Shown piece by piece: positions 16,863 through 23,840 of a DNA stretch of 64,000 nucleotides. The stretch is from Hylemonella sp. (lineage in GTDB: Bacteria; Pseudomonadota; Gammaproteobacteria; Burkholderiales; Burkholderiaceae_C). A program made the translations under genes and the position numbers. The notes under the pieces were generated by a model. That model ran no database searches, had not been told where the DNA came from, and saw only the letters and a list, made by a program, of their open reading frames with translations. The stretch covers positions 60,191 to 124,190 of the forward strand of contig JAUXVI010000002.1 in the NCBI GenBank assembly GCA_030680575.1, in the 5' to 3' direction. Numbering within the stretch: position 1 is the stretch's first letter; every line of letters begins with the position of its first letter.

Positions 16863-17629
16863 GTACTGGTGTTTTTAGTGTGTTGATGGGCCATGCTGCG
16901 AAGCCAACTGAGCTCGCATCCTACGTTCGACGCCTCAAGCGTGTGGAACAAGGCATTGAGGATCTTTTGGCACCGATCCGCCTGAGCAGCGATATCAGGC
17001 TGTTCAGAAGAGTCGAGCCCGAAGGCGAGGAGTGGCTGGACGTCCACGTTGAAGAAGGGGCTCAGCGCAGCATGGTCCCAGAGTTGGAGCGTTCTCTAGG
17101 AAGCATGCTGAGAGACCTCGACATTGAGGGTGCACTCGCCCAGCAGCGTGTCAGGCTGGCCCTTGCGTTGCTGACGGAACTGCAGACCAAGCGCCAGTGG
17201 AACACTGGCGAATTTCTGGACGTGGTGGAGCGAGGGACTCTCACCCGTGCCGGGCGACACATGGGCGATGATCAGGGCAGACTCATGGTTCGCACCCCAG
17301 ACGGACAGAGCTCCTCCACGTTACTACCCAATCGGCGATTCAGCGCGTTACGTGCCTCGGCAATAGACCTGCAATTTCGTCCATTGAAAGTCGGCATCGA
17401 TGGGGCCCAGGTGTGGCTTAGCAAAGCAACTCATCGCTTGGTCACAAGTCGTTCACGCCGTATCGAGTTGAATTGGCACGGCGACGTCAGTTCAACCTTT
17501 GCCGATGAACTGTTTCATGCAGCCAAGGTTCAACATTGGGTCTGGGCCAGATGCCGGGTAATCGACAACCGGGATGGTATCGCCAAGACTCTGCTAGTGG
17601 AGAGCATGCACTCCCTAAACCCGTCTTGA
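16859..17629 (+). CDS. hypothetical protein, last gene of the recombinase operon
   Basis: A 256-residue protein of unknown function. The start at 16859 is preferred to an upstream ATG at 16790 because it forms the same ATGA overlap seen at the first junction of this operon. The N-terminal half is helical and rich in Arg/Glu (RRLKRVEQGIEDLL, PELERSLGSMLRDLD), and the C-terminal half looks beta-rich. I see no catalytic motif. By position it is probably part of the same recombination machinery. Confidence 0.6.
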   Translation: MSTGVFSVLMGHAAKPTELASYVRRLKRVEQGIEDLLAPIRLSSDIRLFRRVEPEGEEWLDVHVEEGAQRSMVPELERSLGSMLRDLDIEGALAQQRVRLALALLTELQTKRQWNTGEFLDVVERGTLTRAGRHMGDDQGRLMVRTPDGQSSSTLLPNRRFSALRASAIDLQFRPLKVGIDGAQVWLSKATHRLVTSRSRRIELNWHGDVSSTFADELFHAAKVQHWVWARCRVIDNRDGIAKTLLVESMHSLNPS

Positions 17630-17811
17630 AGTGATTTCCGCAATCGGGGATTGTCTCCACGAAGAAGATCGTGAAGACTATGTAAAGAGTGTCGCTTGAT
17701 GTAGGCTCGATGCGGCGCTAATGCAACAGTGAGTTCCAAGTGGGCGTTACACGCCTGACCCGAGATACGGATTGACGTAAGCCATGCCTTGCTCCCACTT
17801 ATTCTGGCCGC

Positions 17812-18003
17812 TTGATGGCGGCAATGCTGTTCGGCGGTGTCCTGGGGCCGCTTCCGCTCAAGTTCGGCGTGACTCATCCCAACGGCGCCACGGCATCGCC
17901 CTTGTTGAATCTGGAAGCCATACTCATACTCGGGCTAGCTAGGCTAGTTATTAAGAAAAACGTAGGCCGGCGAATTGTGCTGAGGATGTTGGCCTGTCAC
18001 TAG
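17812..18003 (+). pseudogene. EamA/DMT-family transporter fragment
   Basis: A 63-codon open stretch reads AAMLFGGVLGPLPLKFGVTH, then ASPLLNLEAILILGLARLVI and VGRRIVLRML. This matches the middle of EamA (DmeF/RhaT-type) drug/metabolite transporters, where a GG.l.P...f.L......aSLLLNLE...t.l....f.e....r...G pattern is typical. The N-terminal and C-terminal helices are missing, so it is a remnant. The other parts of the 17630-18057 gap show nothing I can identify. Confidence 0.55.
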
Positions 18004-18063
18004 TAGCAGTGGAGCAGCCACGTTGCTCGTCTTCTAGACCAGCCGTCCTGTACGGGATTGATC

Positions 18064-18108
18064 TTGCATATTTTATGTGCGCACATTAAAATTAATGCGC
18101 ATATTAAT
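18064..18108 (+). promoter_or_regulatory. promoter with perfect palindrome in its spacer
   Basis: TTGCAT (18064-18069) and TAAAAT (18087-18092) are 17 bp apart, ending 19 bp before the ATG at 18112. The perfect palindrome ATGTGCGCACAT (18075-18086) fills the spacer, and a second palindrome, ATTAATGCGCATATTAAT, covers 18091-18108. Both contain TGCGCA, and these cores start 18 bp apart. A dimeric HTH protein binding them would shut the promoter; the downstream gene encodes such a protein. Confidence 0.6.
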
Positions 18109-18111
18109 TCA

Positions 18112-19140
18112 ATGTCAAAACAAAAGCAGTACCAAACCGTCCTTCGCAGTTCAGACAACTACAGCGAAATGACAGATGCACGGGGTCGTCATTTTCAGCT
18201 GCAGTCGCACTGCCTCAAAAACACCCGGGACTTGCGCACGCTGCTGCTGGACGCCGCGTATAGGCTCCAGGCTCAACCTGACTTCGTTGATGCCCACATC
18301 TACCTGCACGGCTGCACGCTTGCCAAGACACGGGTGGAAATGGAATTCGAGCAATTCAGACGTATCGCTCTGTCGCACATCGCGAAGCGCATCGTGCTTC
18401 ACGACATCCGAGCCACGGCAAAACAAATGCCGATACTCACCATGGATGGCGCACCCCTTATCAGCGCCACCTCCAGAAAACCCACCAGCGCCAGCCAGGA
18501 AGCCGTCGTGGCTTACTTACTACAGCGCCACCTCAAATCCCTTCGCGGGGTCACCCTCAACACCATCGCTGCCGAAACCAAGGCCAGCCTGCCCACCATC
18601 TACAAAGTGCTCAACACCTATGAGCACTGCATAGATAAAGATCCAGAAGATAAAACTCTTCGCTTGCGCTACTTTGCCCAGAACGACTGGCTCCACTGGA
18701 TTCAGCGCACCAACCAGCTCTCCTGCGTGTACTTCGTCGACCGCTCTGGAACTCCTCGAAGTGCCAACCGGTTGGCCAAATATCTTGCCCGCTTGCAGCG
18801 CGACGACCTCGCCATAGGCGGTCTCATGGGGGCACTACACCATCTGCCGGCGTTGGACGCAACCAGCTCCCCGCAACTGGACATCCTGGTGCACGGCACC
18901 CGGAGAGCGGATCTGTCGTTCATCACCGATATCGACCCCGGCTTGGAGCAATTTGCAGGACGTACCGAGGTGGCCCATGTCGTGGTCCACTTCATCGACC
19001 GCCCAGCACCTCTCTTTGTGCGCCAAGATGGGCAGAATTGGGGTTCATTGCCTGATTGCATAGCCAACATGCAAAAGGCGGGCTTAACGCACCAGGTCAA
19101 TGACGCATTACAGCTGATCAAGCAAGGCCTGAATCCATGA
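18112..19140 (+). CDS. HTH-containing regulator, possibly an AbiEi-like antitoxin
   Basis: A 342-residue protein. A helix-turn-helix is visible near residues 160-182 (LNTIAAETKASLPTIYKVLN). The C-terminal 140 residues contain a strand-rich domain (CVYFVDRSGTPRSANRLAKY) and end in a segment, WGSLPDCIANMQKAGLTHQV, that recalls the DLW..gl..Qa tail of AbiEi-type regulators; that similarity is only an impression. The start at 18112 follows the promoter. An alternative start upstream would lie inside the operator. No intact partner toxin follows; the next sequence is a transposase relic, which may have replaced it. Confidence 0.6.
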   Translation: MSKQKQYQTVLRSSDNYSEMTDARGRHFQLQSHCLKNTRDLRTLLLDAAYRLQAQPDFVDAHIYLHGCTLAKTRVEMEFEQFRRIALSHIAKRIVLHDIRATAKQMPILTMDGAPLISATSRKPTSASQEAVVAYLLQRHLKSLRGVTLNTIAAETKASLPTIYKVLNTYEHCIDKDPEDKTLRLRYFAQNDWLHWIQRTNQLSCVYFVDRSGTPRSANRLAKYLARLQRDDLAIGGLMGALHHLPALDATSSPQLDILVHGTRRADLSFITDIDPGLEQFAGRTEVAHVVVHFIDRPAPLFVRQDGQNWGSLPDCIANMQKAGLTHQVNDALQLIKQGLNP

Positions 19141-19145
19141 GCGGC

Positions 19146-19241
19146 ACCATAGTGATGCTTCCGGCGAGGTGGACTTCTCGCTGCCCAGTGAGCGGATGAT
19201 CCGGGCCTTGAAACAGATCATCTCTTGGCGCGGTCGAGACC
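19146..19241 (+). pseudogene. IS3-family OrfB transposase fragment
   Basis: Directly after the regulator gene the frame reads SDASGEVDFSLPSERMIRAL and KQIISWRGR, the segment that precedes the RCDNGPE motif in the integrase core of IS3-family OrfB proteins. The family pattern breaks off after WRGR and the frame ends soon after. Only about 30 codons survive, so it is a relic of an insertion or deletion event. Confidence 0.6.
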
Positions 19242-19405
19242 TGCACAGAGCATATTGGCTGGAGTGTTCGTTGCTTTGCCATTGGCGCAAGAAACTGAGA
19301 ATGCGCAACTATGCAGCCAGGCTGCACAGTAGTTAGATGACTTCTGAGCAATTCATAGAGCGCCGCTAGTTTCAGTCAGGAAACACTACGTTTACAGAGG
19401 AAGCA

Positions 19406-19516
19406 TTGAGCAGATTCAACATAACCATGCTATGCATTTCCGCAATCGGCATCGTGATCGCAGCTTCGATATTTGCTGGAATTTTCAGGCGAAACAAAAG
19501 CACTGACCACGATTAA
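19406..19516 (+). CDS. small single-span membrane protein
   Basis: A 36-codon open frame (TTG start) with an AGAGGA ribosome-binding site 5-6 nt upstream. The product has one strong transmembrane helix (LCISAIGIVIAASIFAGIF) followed by a positively charged tail RRNKSTDHD. Size and layout suit a small membrane protein or type I-like toxin, but no family is recognised and no antisense RNA is demonstrated. It might also be a chance open frame. Confidence 0.35.
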   Translation: MSRFNITMLCISAIGIVIAASIFAGIFRRNKSTDHD

Positions 19517-19617
19517 AGCTGCGAGTACTAACCTGACCACGGTAGCCGAGGCGGCCAAGAAGCACAAGGTCAGCGAGCCCACGATTAAGGCCAGGATTTC
19601 ATCCCCCATTGCAAACT

Positions 19618-19695
19618 CTGCAATCATGGTTGCAACCACGCTAGAGATGACGATCATTGCAATCGTGATTGCAAATGTTGCAACCATGGTCGCAA
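19618..19695. repeat. three 18-bp palindromes of the TTGCAA-YCATGR-TTGCAA type
   Basis: Copies at 19618-19635, 19657-19674 and 19678-19695 follow the palindromic pattern TTGCAAYCRTGRTTGCAA with one or two changes each. Starts are 39 and 21 bp apart, close to whole helical turns for the last pair. They make both strands appear open and hydrophobic, which explains the long unreal frames here. They may be a protein-binding array. Confidence 0.6.
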
Positions 19696-19756
19696 CTGAG
19701 AAATGATGGACACCATCGATTCGGCAGGGTATCCATGCGGGCTCCAGCAGATTTTG

Positions 19757-19787
19757 CGTGGTGAATGACTATTAGTCCGTGACCACG
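19757..19787. repeat. hairpin related to the 23.5-kb hairpins
   Basis: CGTGGTGAATGAC and GTCCGTGACCACG form a near-palindrome around TATTA. The left arm and the ACTATTAGTC core closely match the hairpins at 23486-23516 and 23725-23754 and share ACTATTAG with the 22-bp array repeats. It lies about 90 bp before the HAD phosphatase gene. Confidence 0.6.
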
Positions 19788-19876
19788 AAAAATGGAACGC
19801 GGTCTTGAAGTCCTCTCCGTTTTCGGTCAACCTAGCCGACGTGATCACTCTCCACATTGGGCGACAAGCATTTTTC

Positions 19877-20521
19877 ATGAAAACCATTGCAATCGACGGA
19901 GACGGCGTACTGCTGGACTACAACACCGCCTATTCACAGGCGTGGTTCAAGGCCTTTGGCGAACATCTCATCCTGAACAACCCGCGGTCCTATTGGCCTA
20001 TGGAGCGCTGGAATGCACGGCGGCTCGTGAGCGACGAGCTGGAGCAATTCCGCTCGGCTTTTGATTTGGAGTTCTGGAGCACGATTCCGGCCGTTCCGGG
20101 TGCCCTGAAGGCTTGCCAACGTCTTGTAGACCAGGGCTACACGTTGGTCTGTGTGACTGCGCTGGCCGAGAGGTTCTCCGATGCCCGGGCCCAAAACCTG
20201 CGTGCTCTGGGTTTTCCGATCTCTCGGGTCATCACGACCAGTGATGAGATCGCCGGAGGGAGTCCCAAGGCAAAAGCCATTGCGGACCTTAGCCCGGTCG
20301 CCTTTGTGGACGACTATGCCCCTTACCTTGTTGGTGTGGACCCACAAGTGCACCTGGCTCTGATCCTGCGTGATCCGGTGGGAAGTCCCAATACCGGTGA
20401 GCTATTGGACATCCCCGATTCCAGTCATACAGATCTCCTGGGTTTTGCGGACTGGTGGCTATCCCGGGAAGAACCCTGGACCGGGAGGAACGGGAAGTCA
20501 CCCCGCAGTGTGAACCTATGA
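19877..20521 (+). CDS. HAD-superfamily phosphatase
   Basis: A 214-residue HAD hydrolase with all four motifs: motif I AIDGDGVLLD (nucleophile Asp7 and Asp9), motif II CVTALAE, motif III Lys in GSPKAKAI, and motif IV AFVDDYAPYL. A helical cap lies between motifs I and II. The ATG at 19877 is chosen because motif I starts 4 residues later, as is usual for the family; a longer frame from 19805 exists. The last codons overlap the ParS-like gene (ATGA). A small-molecule phosphatase is likely; coupling to an antitoxin-type protein is unusual. Confidence 0.78.
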   Translation: MKTIAIDGDGVLLDYNTAYSQAWFKAFGEHLILNNPRSYWPMERWNARRLVSDELEQFRSAFDLEFWSTIPAVPGALKACQRLVDQGYTLVCVTALAERFSDARAQNLRALGFPISRVITTSDEIAGGSPKAKAIADLSPVAFVDDYAPYLVGVDPQVHLALILRDPVGSPNTGELLDIPDSSHTDLLGFADWWLSREEPWTGRNGKSPRSVNL

Positions 20522-20892
20522 ATGCTCGATCCAACAAGCGAAGAATCTGCAGAAGGTTTCATAGTCGATTCCACGGCGATGTCCCTTGGCGATCTGCAAA
20601 AGAACAGGCGTGGCTGGATACTGTTGCCATAGGTCGGGAGTTTGGCAGCGCGGACTATCACCGGTTTGAGCAACTCGACGGTTACGCCTGGGATGTCTTC
20701 GGCGACATGGCGCTGGCCCAGCAATGGCTGTCCCGGCCACATCCTGCCTTGGATGGAAAGACACCCAATGAATGCGCCCGCAATGACCTGGATCTTCAGA
20801 AGGCATTGGAACTACTAATGGCTCTCAAGCGTAATGTCGTCATGACATCAACCAGCAAGCCAATGCCGACCAATGGAAATCACGCATGGTGA
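20518..20892 (+). CDS. MbcA/ParS/Xre-type antitoxin-like protein
   Basis: A 124-residue protein. The C-terminal segment WLSRPHPALDGKTPNECARN (about residues 72-91) is the hallmark of the MbcA/ParS/Xre antitoxin C-terminal (DUF2384) domain, which binds RES-type toxins. The preceding helix DVFGDMALAQQ also fits. The family's usual partner, a RES-domain NADase, is absent; instead the gene overlaps a HAD phosphatase by 4 bp. The start at 20518 is preferred over 20455 because of that overlap and because the upstream part is only the HAD C-terminus in another frame. Confidence 0.7.
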   Translation: MNARSNKRRICRRFHSRFHGDVPWRSAKEQAWLDTVAIGREFGSADYHRFEQLDGYAWDVFGDMALAQQWLSRPHPALDGKTPNECARNDLDLQKALELLMALKRNVVMTSTSKPMPTNGNHAW

Positions 20893-20956
20893 TTCACCGT
20901 GCCCAACAAAGAACATCCCGAATCCGTCCTGTCGGTAGATAGAGCAAGGCAAATCC

Positions 20957-21664
20957 ATGCCCCAACGTCGCACACATAGAACCCCCTTCGACCGCCGCGC
21001 TCGCAAGGCGCAGAAACGTACGCACTGGCAAGCTATGGGAAAAATCCGTCGCGCTACGCCCGTGCTTGGGGGACGCTTTTACACGCATAACTACATGCAC
21101 GGGGAAAACGGTTGGATCGATGGCTACTTCCTGGGCAAAAAGAAGCCCGTCTTCTACAACTTTTCCCTTCAGACCGTCTTTTACGCCTACAAAGAATTGG
21201 TGGAAAGCCGCGCATGGGACCTGTCATATGCGTTAGCTCCACTTGAATTAGATTTGTCGATTTTTGAGCGCACCGTTAAAGATCCAGTATCTGGCCTGTA
21301 CGTCACTTCCCCTCGCGAGCCGTACCGCTATCCAGAATTAAATGGCATGACCAGATACGAATGGACGCAAGCCCAGTATCAGCGGATTGCCGATAGCCAA
21401 GAGATTCAGGTGTTTGAGCACTGGACCTTGCATCGCGACTATCACAGCGGCATTGGACTGCATGCAACGATTGATGTTCCATTACTGACTGTTGATGCGG
21501 TCAATGCATTCATTGACCGTTTCCTGCTGTCCGAGACTGATTTCATGGTGCAGACACCCCGATCATTCCGGTTTAACGAGATTTCTCACTGGGGACTGGA
21601 GGCGAATTCCATTTGTGATCCCTGGGATTGGGGCAAAGAAGCAACGTCGGATCCTGGGCCGTGA
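20957..21664 (+). CDS. hypothetical protein of the HAD/ParS cluster
   Basis: A 235-residue soluble protein of unknown family, 64 bp after the ParS-like gene and with an AAGG ribosome-binding site. The first 35 residues are strongly basic (RRTHRTPFDRRARKAQKR), suggesting nucleic-acid or membrane contact. The rest is rich in Tyr, Trp and His (YTHNYMHGENGWIDGYFLG, HWTLHRDYHSGIGLHA). No catalytic signature is certain. It might be the third gene of the HAD-ParS unit. Confidence 0.55.
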   Translation: MPQRRTHRTPFDRRARKAQKRTHWQAMGKIRRATPVLGGRFYTHNYMHGENGWIDGYFLGKKKPVFYNFSLQTVFYAYKELVESRAWDLSYALAPLELDLSIFERTVKDPVSGLYVTSPREPYRYPELNGMTRYEWTQAQYQRIADSQEIQVFEHWTLHRDYHSGIGLHATIDVPLLTVDAVNAFIDRFLLSETDFMVQTPRSFRFNEISHWGLEANSICDPWDWGKEATSDPGP

Positions 21665-21884
21665 ATCTGCTCGCTGTTCCCGCACATCAAAAAATTGCCA
21701 TGACCGGCCTCGAATTGATCAATCTCCTGAATGATCGGTGAAATGGTCTGAATGGCTCGAAAAACCGGGCGGGTCAAACACTCCTCGAATTCCCGCCCCC
21801 AATCAGTATCAAAGCTTAGGGGCTCGTTTCACACGGTACTCGACCGGCGGGATCGCCCCTGAGGATTCATGGGGTCGATGTCGG

Positions 21885-22232
21885 TTACCCGCGCTCAAGC
21901 AAATGCTCCAGATAAGCAACCACTTTGATCAATCCTTCCTGGGTGGATATTGCAACCAGAGGAATCTCGTCGATGGCACTGTTATGACTCCGAAGCCATA
22001 GACCAACCTGCTCTTGGTCATGACCTAATTGAGAAGCCAACGCTTCATGCACGCGAATGAGCAACAAGCAGCGTTGACCCGCTTCAGTGCCTGGTTGAAA
22101 CGCTGAATCTGGTTTGTCGAGTTGTTGGACCGACATCCCGATCGCTGTGGCAAGTTCCCGCTTGTTCAGGCCGAGCGCCTTCGCTGCGTTGAGTGTCGCT
22201 TTAATCAGAACCTTTGCTGAATCAGGATTCAT
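21885..22232 (-). CDS. MbcA/ParS/Xre-type antitoxin-like protein, solitary
   Basis: A 115-residue protein with an Xre-like N-terminal helix-turn-helix (AAKALGLNKRELATAIGMS) and a C-terminal helix set LLIRVHEALASQLGHDQEQV then GLWLRSHNSAI and IPLVAISTQEGLIKVVAYLE, the ParS/MbcA layout. The start at 22232 has an excellent GGAGGAAAG ribosome-binding site; longer starts do not. No RES toxin gene is adjacent. The HPALDGKTP element is replaced by NSAIDEIPLV, as in many divergent members. Confidence 0.68.
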   Translation of the reverse strand: MNPDSAKVLIKATLNAAKALGLNKRELATAIGMSVQQLDKPDSAFQPGTEAGQRCLLLIRVHEALASQLGHDQEQVGLWLRSHNSAIDEIPLVAISTQEGLIKVVAYLEHLLERG

Positions 22233-22326
22233 AACTTTCCTCCATTTCTTCATATTATTTGAACGTTGCATAAGCGGCATCCATTAGACTGCCGATAGAC
22301 ACCAACACCTTTGTTGAAGGTCCGCC

Positions 22327-22752
22327 ATGAGCAACTTCGCCGCCCAATTGAAATCCGAAATCCAGCGTCTGTCTCGCAAGGAGATCCGCTCCGAAACAGC
22401 CTCCCTTCGCAAAAGCACGACAACGTACCGCGCCGAGATCGCTACCCTCAAGCGCCGGATTGCCGTTCTGGAGGCTGCACTCAAGAAATTGGGCAAGACG
22501 GCCCCGGCAAGACCCGTCGAATCTGAAGATCCCACAACTCTGCGCTGGCGAGCTTCTGGCTTTGCCTCTCTGCGCAAGAAGATCGAACTCTCAGCTGGTG
22601 ACATGGGCAAGCTGCTGGGCGTGACCGGTGCGACCATCTACGCTTGGGAAGCCGGCAAATCCAAACCACGCGCCTCGCAACTGGCTGCCATTGCCCGTGT
22701 TCGCAAACTGGGCAAGCGCGCAGCTGCAGAAATGGTGGCTGCGCTGCAATAG
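22327..22752 (+). CDS. XRE-family regulator with coiled-coil N-terminus
   Basis: A 141-residue protein. Residues about 8-58 are a predicted coiled coil (IQRLSRKEIRSETASLRKST, then IATLKRRIAVLEAALKKLG); residues 75-130 are an XRE helix-turn-helix (MGKLLGVTGATIYAWEAGKS). It is divergent from the ParS-like gene and the two share a 94-bp upstream region. XRE proteins of this size are frequent in mobile elements. The start could also be GTG/ATG nearby; 22327 fits the first helix. Confidence 0.78.
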   Translation: MSNFAAQLKSEIQRLSRKEIRSETASLRKSTTTYRAEIATLKRRIAVLEAALKKLGKTAPARPVESEDPTTLRWRASGFASLRKKIELSAGDMGKLLGVTGATIYAWEAGKSKPRASQLAAIARVRKLGKRAAAEMVAALQ

Positions 22753-22923
22753 CCAATCACCGACTAAGGCGGACTGCGGCGGCCGGGGCGCCATCTAGTC
22801 TTCCCGCCCAGCCTTGCTCAAATTGGCCAAGACCGCGCGCCCCTCTGCTACGACCTCGATATTTATGCGTTCGCCAATGCGCCAGTCTTGGTCGGCCAGC
22901 AGACTCTTCGGTACCCCAGCCGA

Positions 22924-23682
22924 CTATTAGCGGAACAGCTCGATCGCTACGCCCAGAGGACCCTTCACCAGAGCGGCAACTTTTAGCGGAGCAGCGCGAT
23001 CACCCCTCGGCGCCATTATCTTTACCCCAGCCGACTATTAGCGGAGCAACGCGATCGCCACGCCCAGAGGACCTTACACCAGGGCGGCGACTATTAGCGG
23101 AACAGCGCGATCGGCCCCTTGCACCATGACCTCCACCTCATCCGGCTATTAGCGGAGCAGCGCGATCGCTACGCCCAGACGCCCCTTCACCAGGGCGGCA
23201 ACTATTAGCGGAGCAGCGCGATCACCCCTCGGCGCCATGATTTTTACCCTAGCCGACTATTAGCGGAGCAGCGCGATCGCCACGCCCAGAGGACCTTACA
23301 CCAGGGCGGCAATTATTAGCGGAACAGCGCGATTGGCCCCATTGCACCACGACCTCCACCTCATCCGACTATTAGCGGAGCAGCGCGATCGCTACGCCCA
23401 GAGGACCCTTCACCAGGGCGGATCTATTAGCGGAACAGCGCGATCACCCCCCATTTGCTCTAGTTTTCACGTGAACTTCTCTCTGCGTGGTGAATAACTA
23501 GTAGTCATTCACCACGATCAGAGGGGGCGGCCACTGCTGAAGGTAGTAGTCATTCACCACGAAATCTAGGCTGGCTGAATTCTGTCTCTTCTTAGCCTAC
23601 TCAACTATTAGCGGAACAGCGCGATCGCCACGCCCAGAGGACCTTACACCAGGGCGGCGACTATTAGCGGAACAGCGCGATC
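22924..23682. repeat. array of twelve 22-bp repeats with a 55-56 bp period
   Basis: A 22-bp unit beginning CTATTAGCGG and ending CAGCGCGATC starts at 22924, 22980, 23035, 23091, 23146, 23202, 23257, 23313, 23369, 23424, 23605 and 23661. Copies differ by 0-3 bases (GGAA/GGAG alternate). The 33-34 bp spacers fall into four classes in the order A-B-A-C-A-B-A-C-A-D-A-D. Class A has a CGCCC...GGGCG hairpin and begins with the GCGATCGC motif. Because spacers recur, it grew by block duplication of about 111 and 222 bp. No cas gene is near. Function unknown; it might be a binding array for the island's recombinase or a partition protein. Confidence 0.9.
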
Positions 23683-23810
23683 CGACCCATTTGCTCCAGT
23701 TTTTCACGTGAACTACTCCCTGCCTGGTGAATAAGTAGTAGTCTTTCACCACGATTGAGGGGGTCGGACACTGCTGCCGGTAGTAGTCATTCCCCACGAT
23801 CACAGGCCTG
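23446..23810. repeat. two class-D hairpin modules closing the repeat array
   Basis: Modules of about 120 bp follow repeats 10 and 12. Each has CCCATTTGCTC, a CACGTGAACT block, a hairpin and a half-hairpin. In the first, CGTGGTGAAT (23486-23495) and ATTCACCACG (23507-23516) are perfect 10-bp arms around AACTAGTAGTC; in the second (23725-23754) the arms carry changes. Half copies with TAGTAGTCATTC lie at 23542-23562 and about 23780-23799. The second module ends some 30 bp before the truncated hsdS coding frame. Confidence 0.8.
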
Positions 23811-23840
23811 AGATGCGCTGGCCTTGGCTGCAATTGGTAG

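Noticed and set aside
19430..19687. 85-codon hydrophobic minus-strand protein
   Set aside because: Its hydrophobic repeats come from the three TTGCAA palindromes read in one frame, and it has no ribosome-binding site.
22924..23682. CRISPR array
   Set aside because: Repeat length and period look CRISPR-like, but spacers recur in an ordered A-B-A-C pattern, so they were copied with the repeats rather than acquired. There is no cas gene and no leader.
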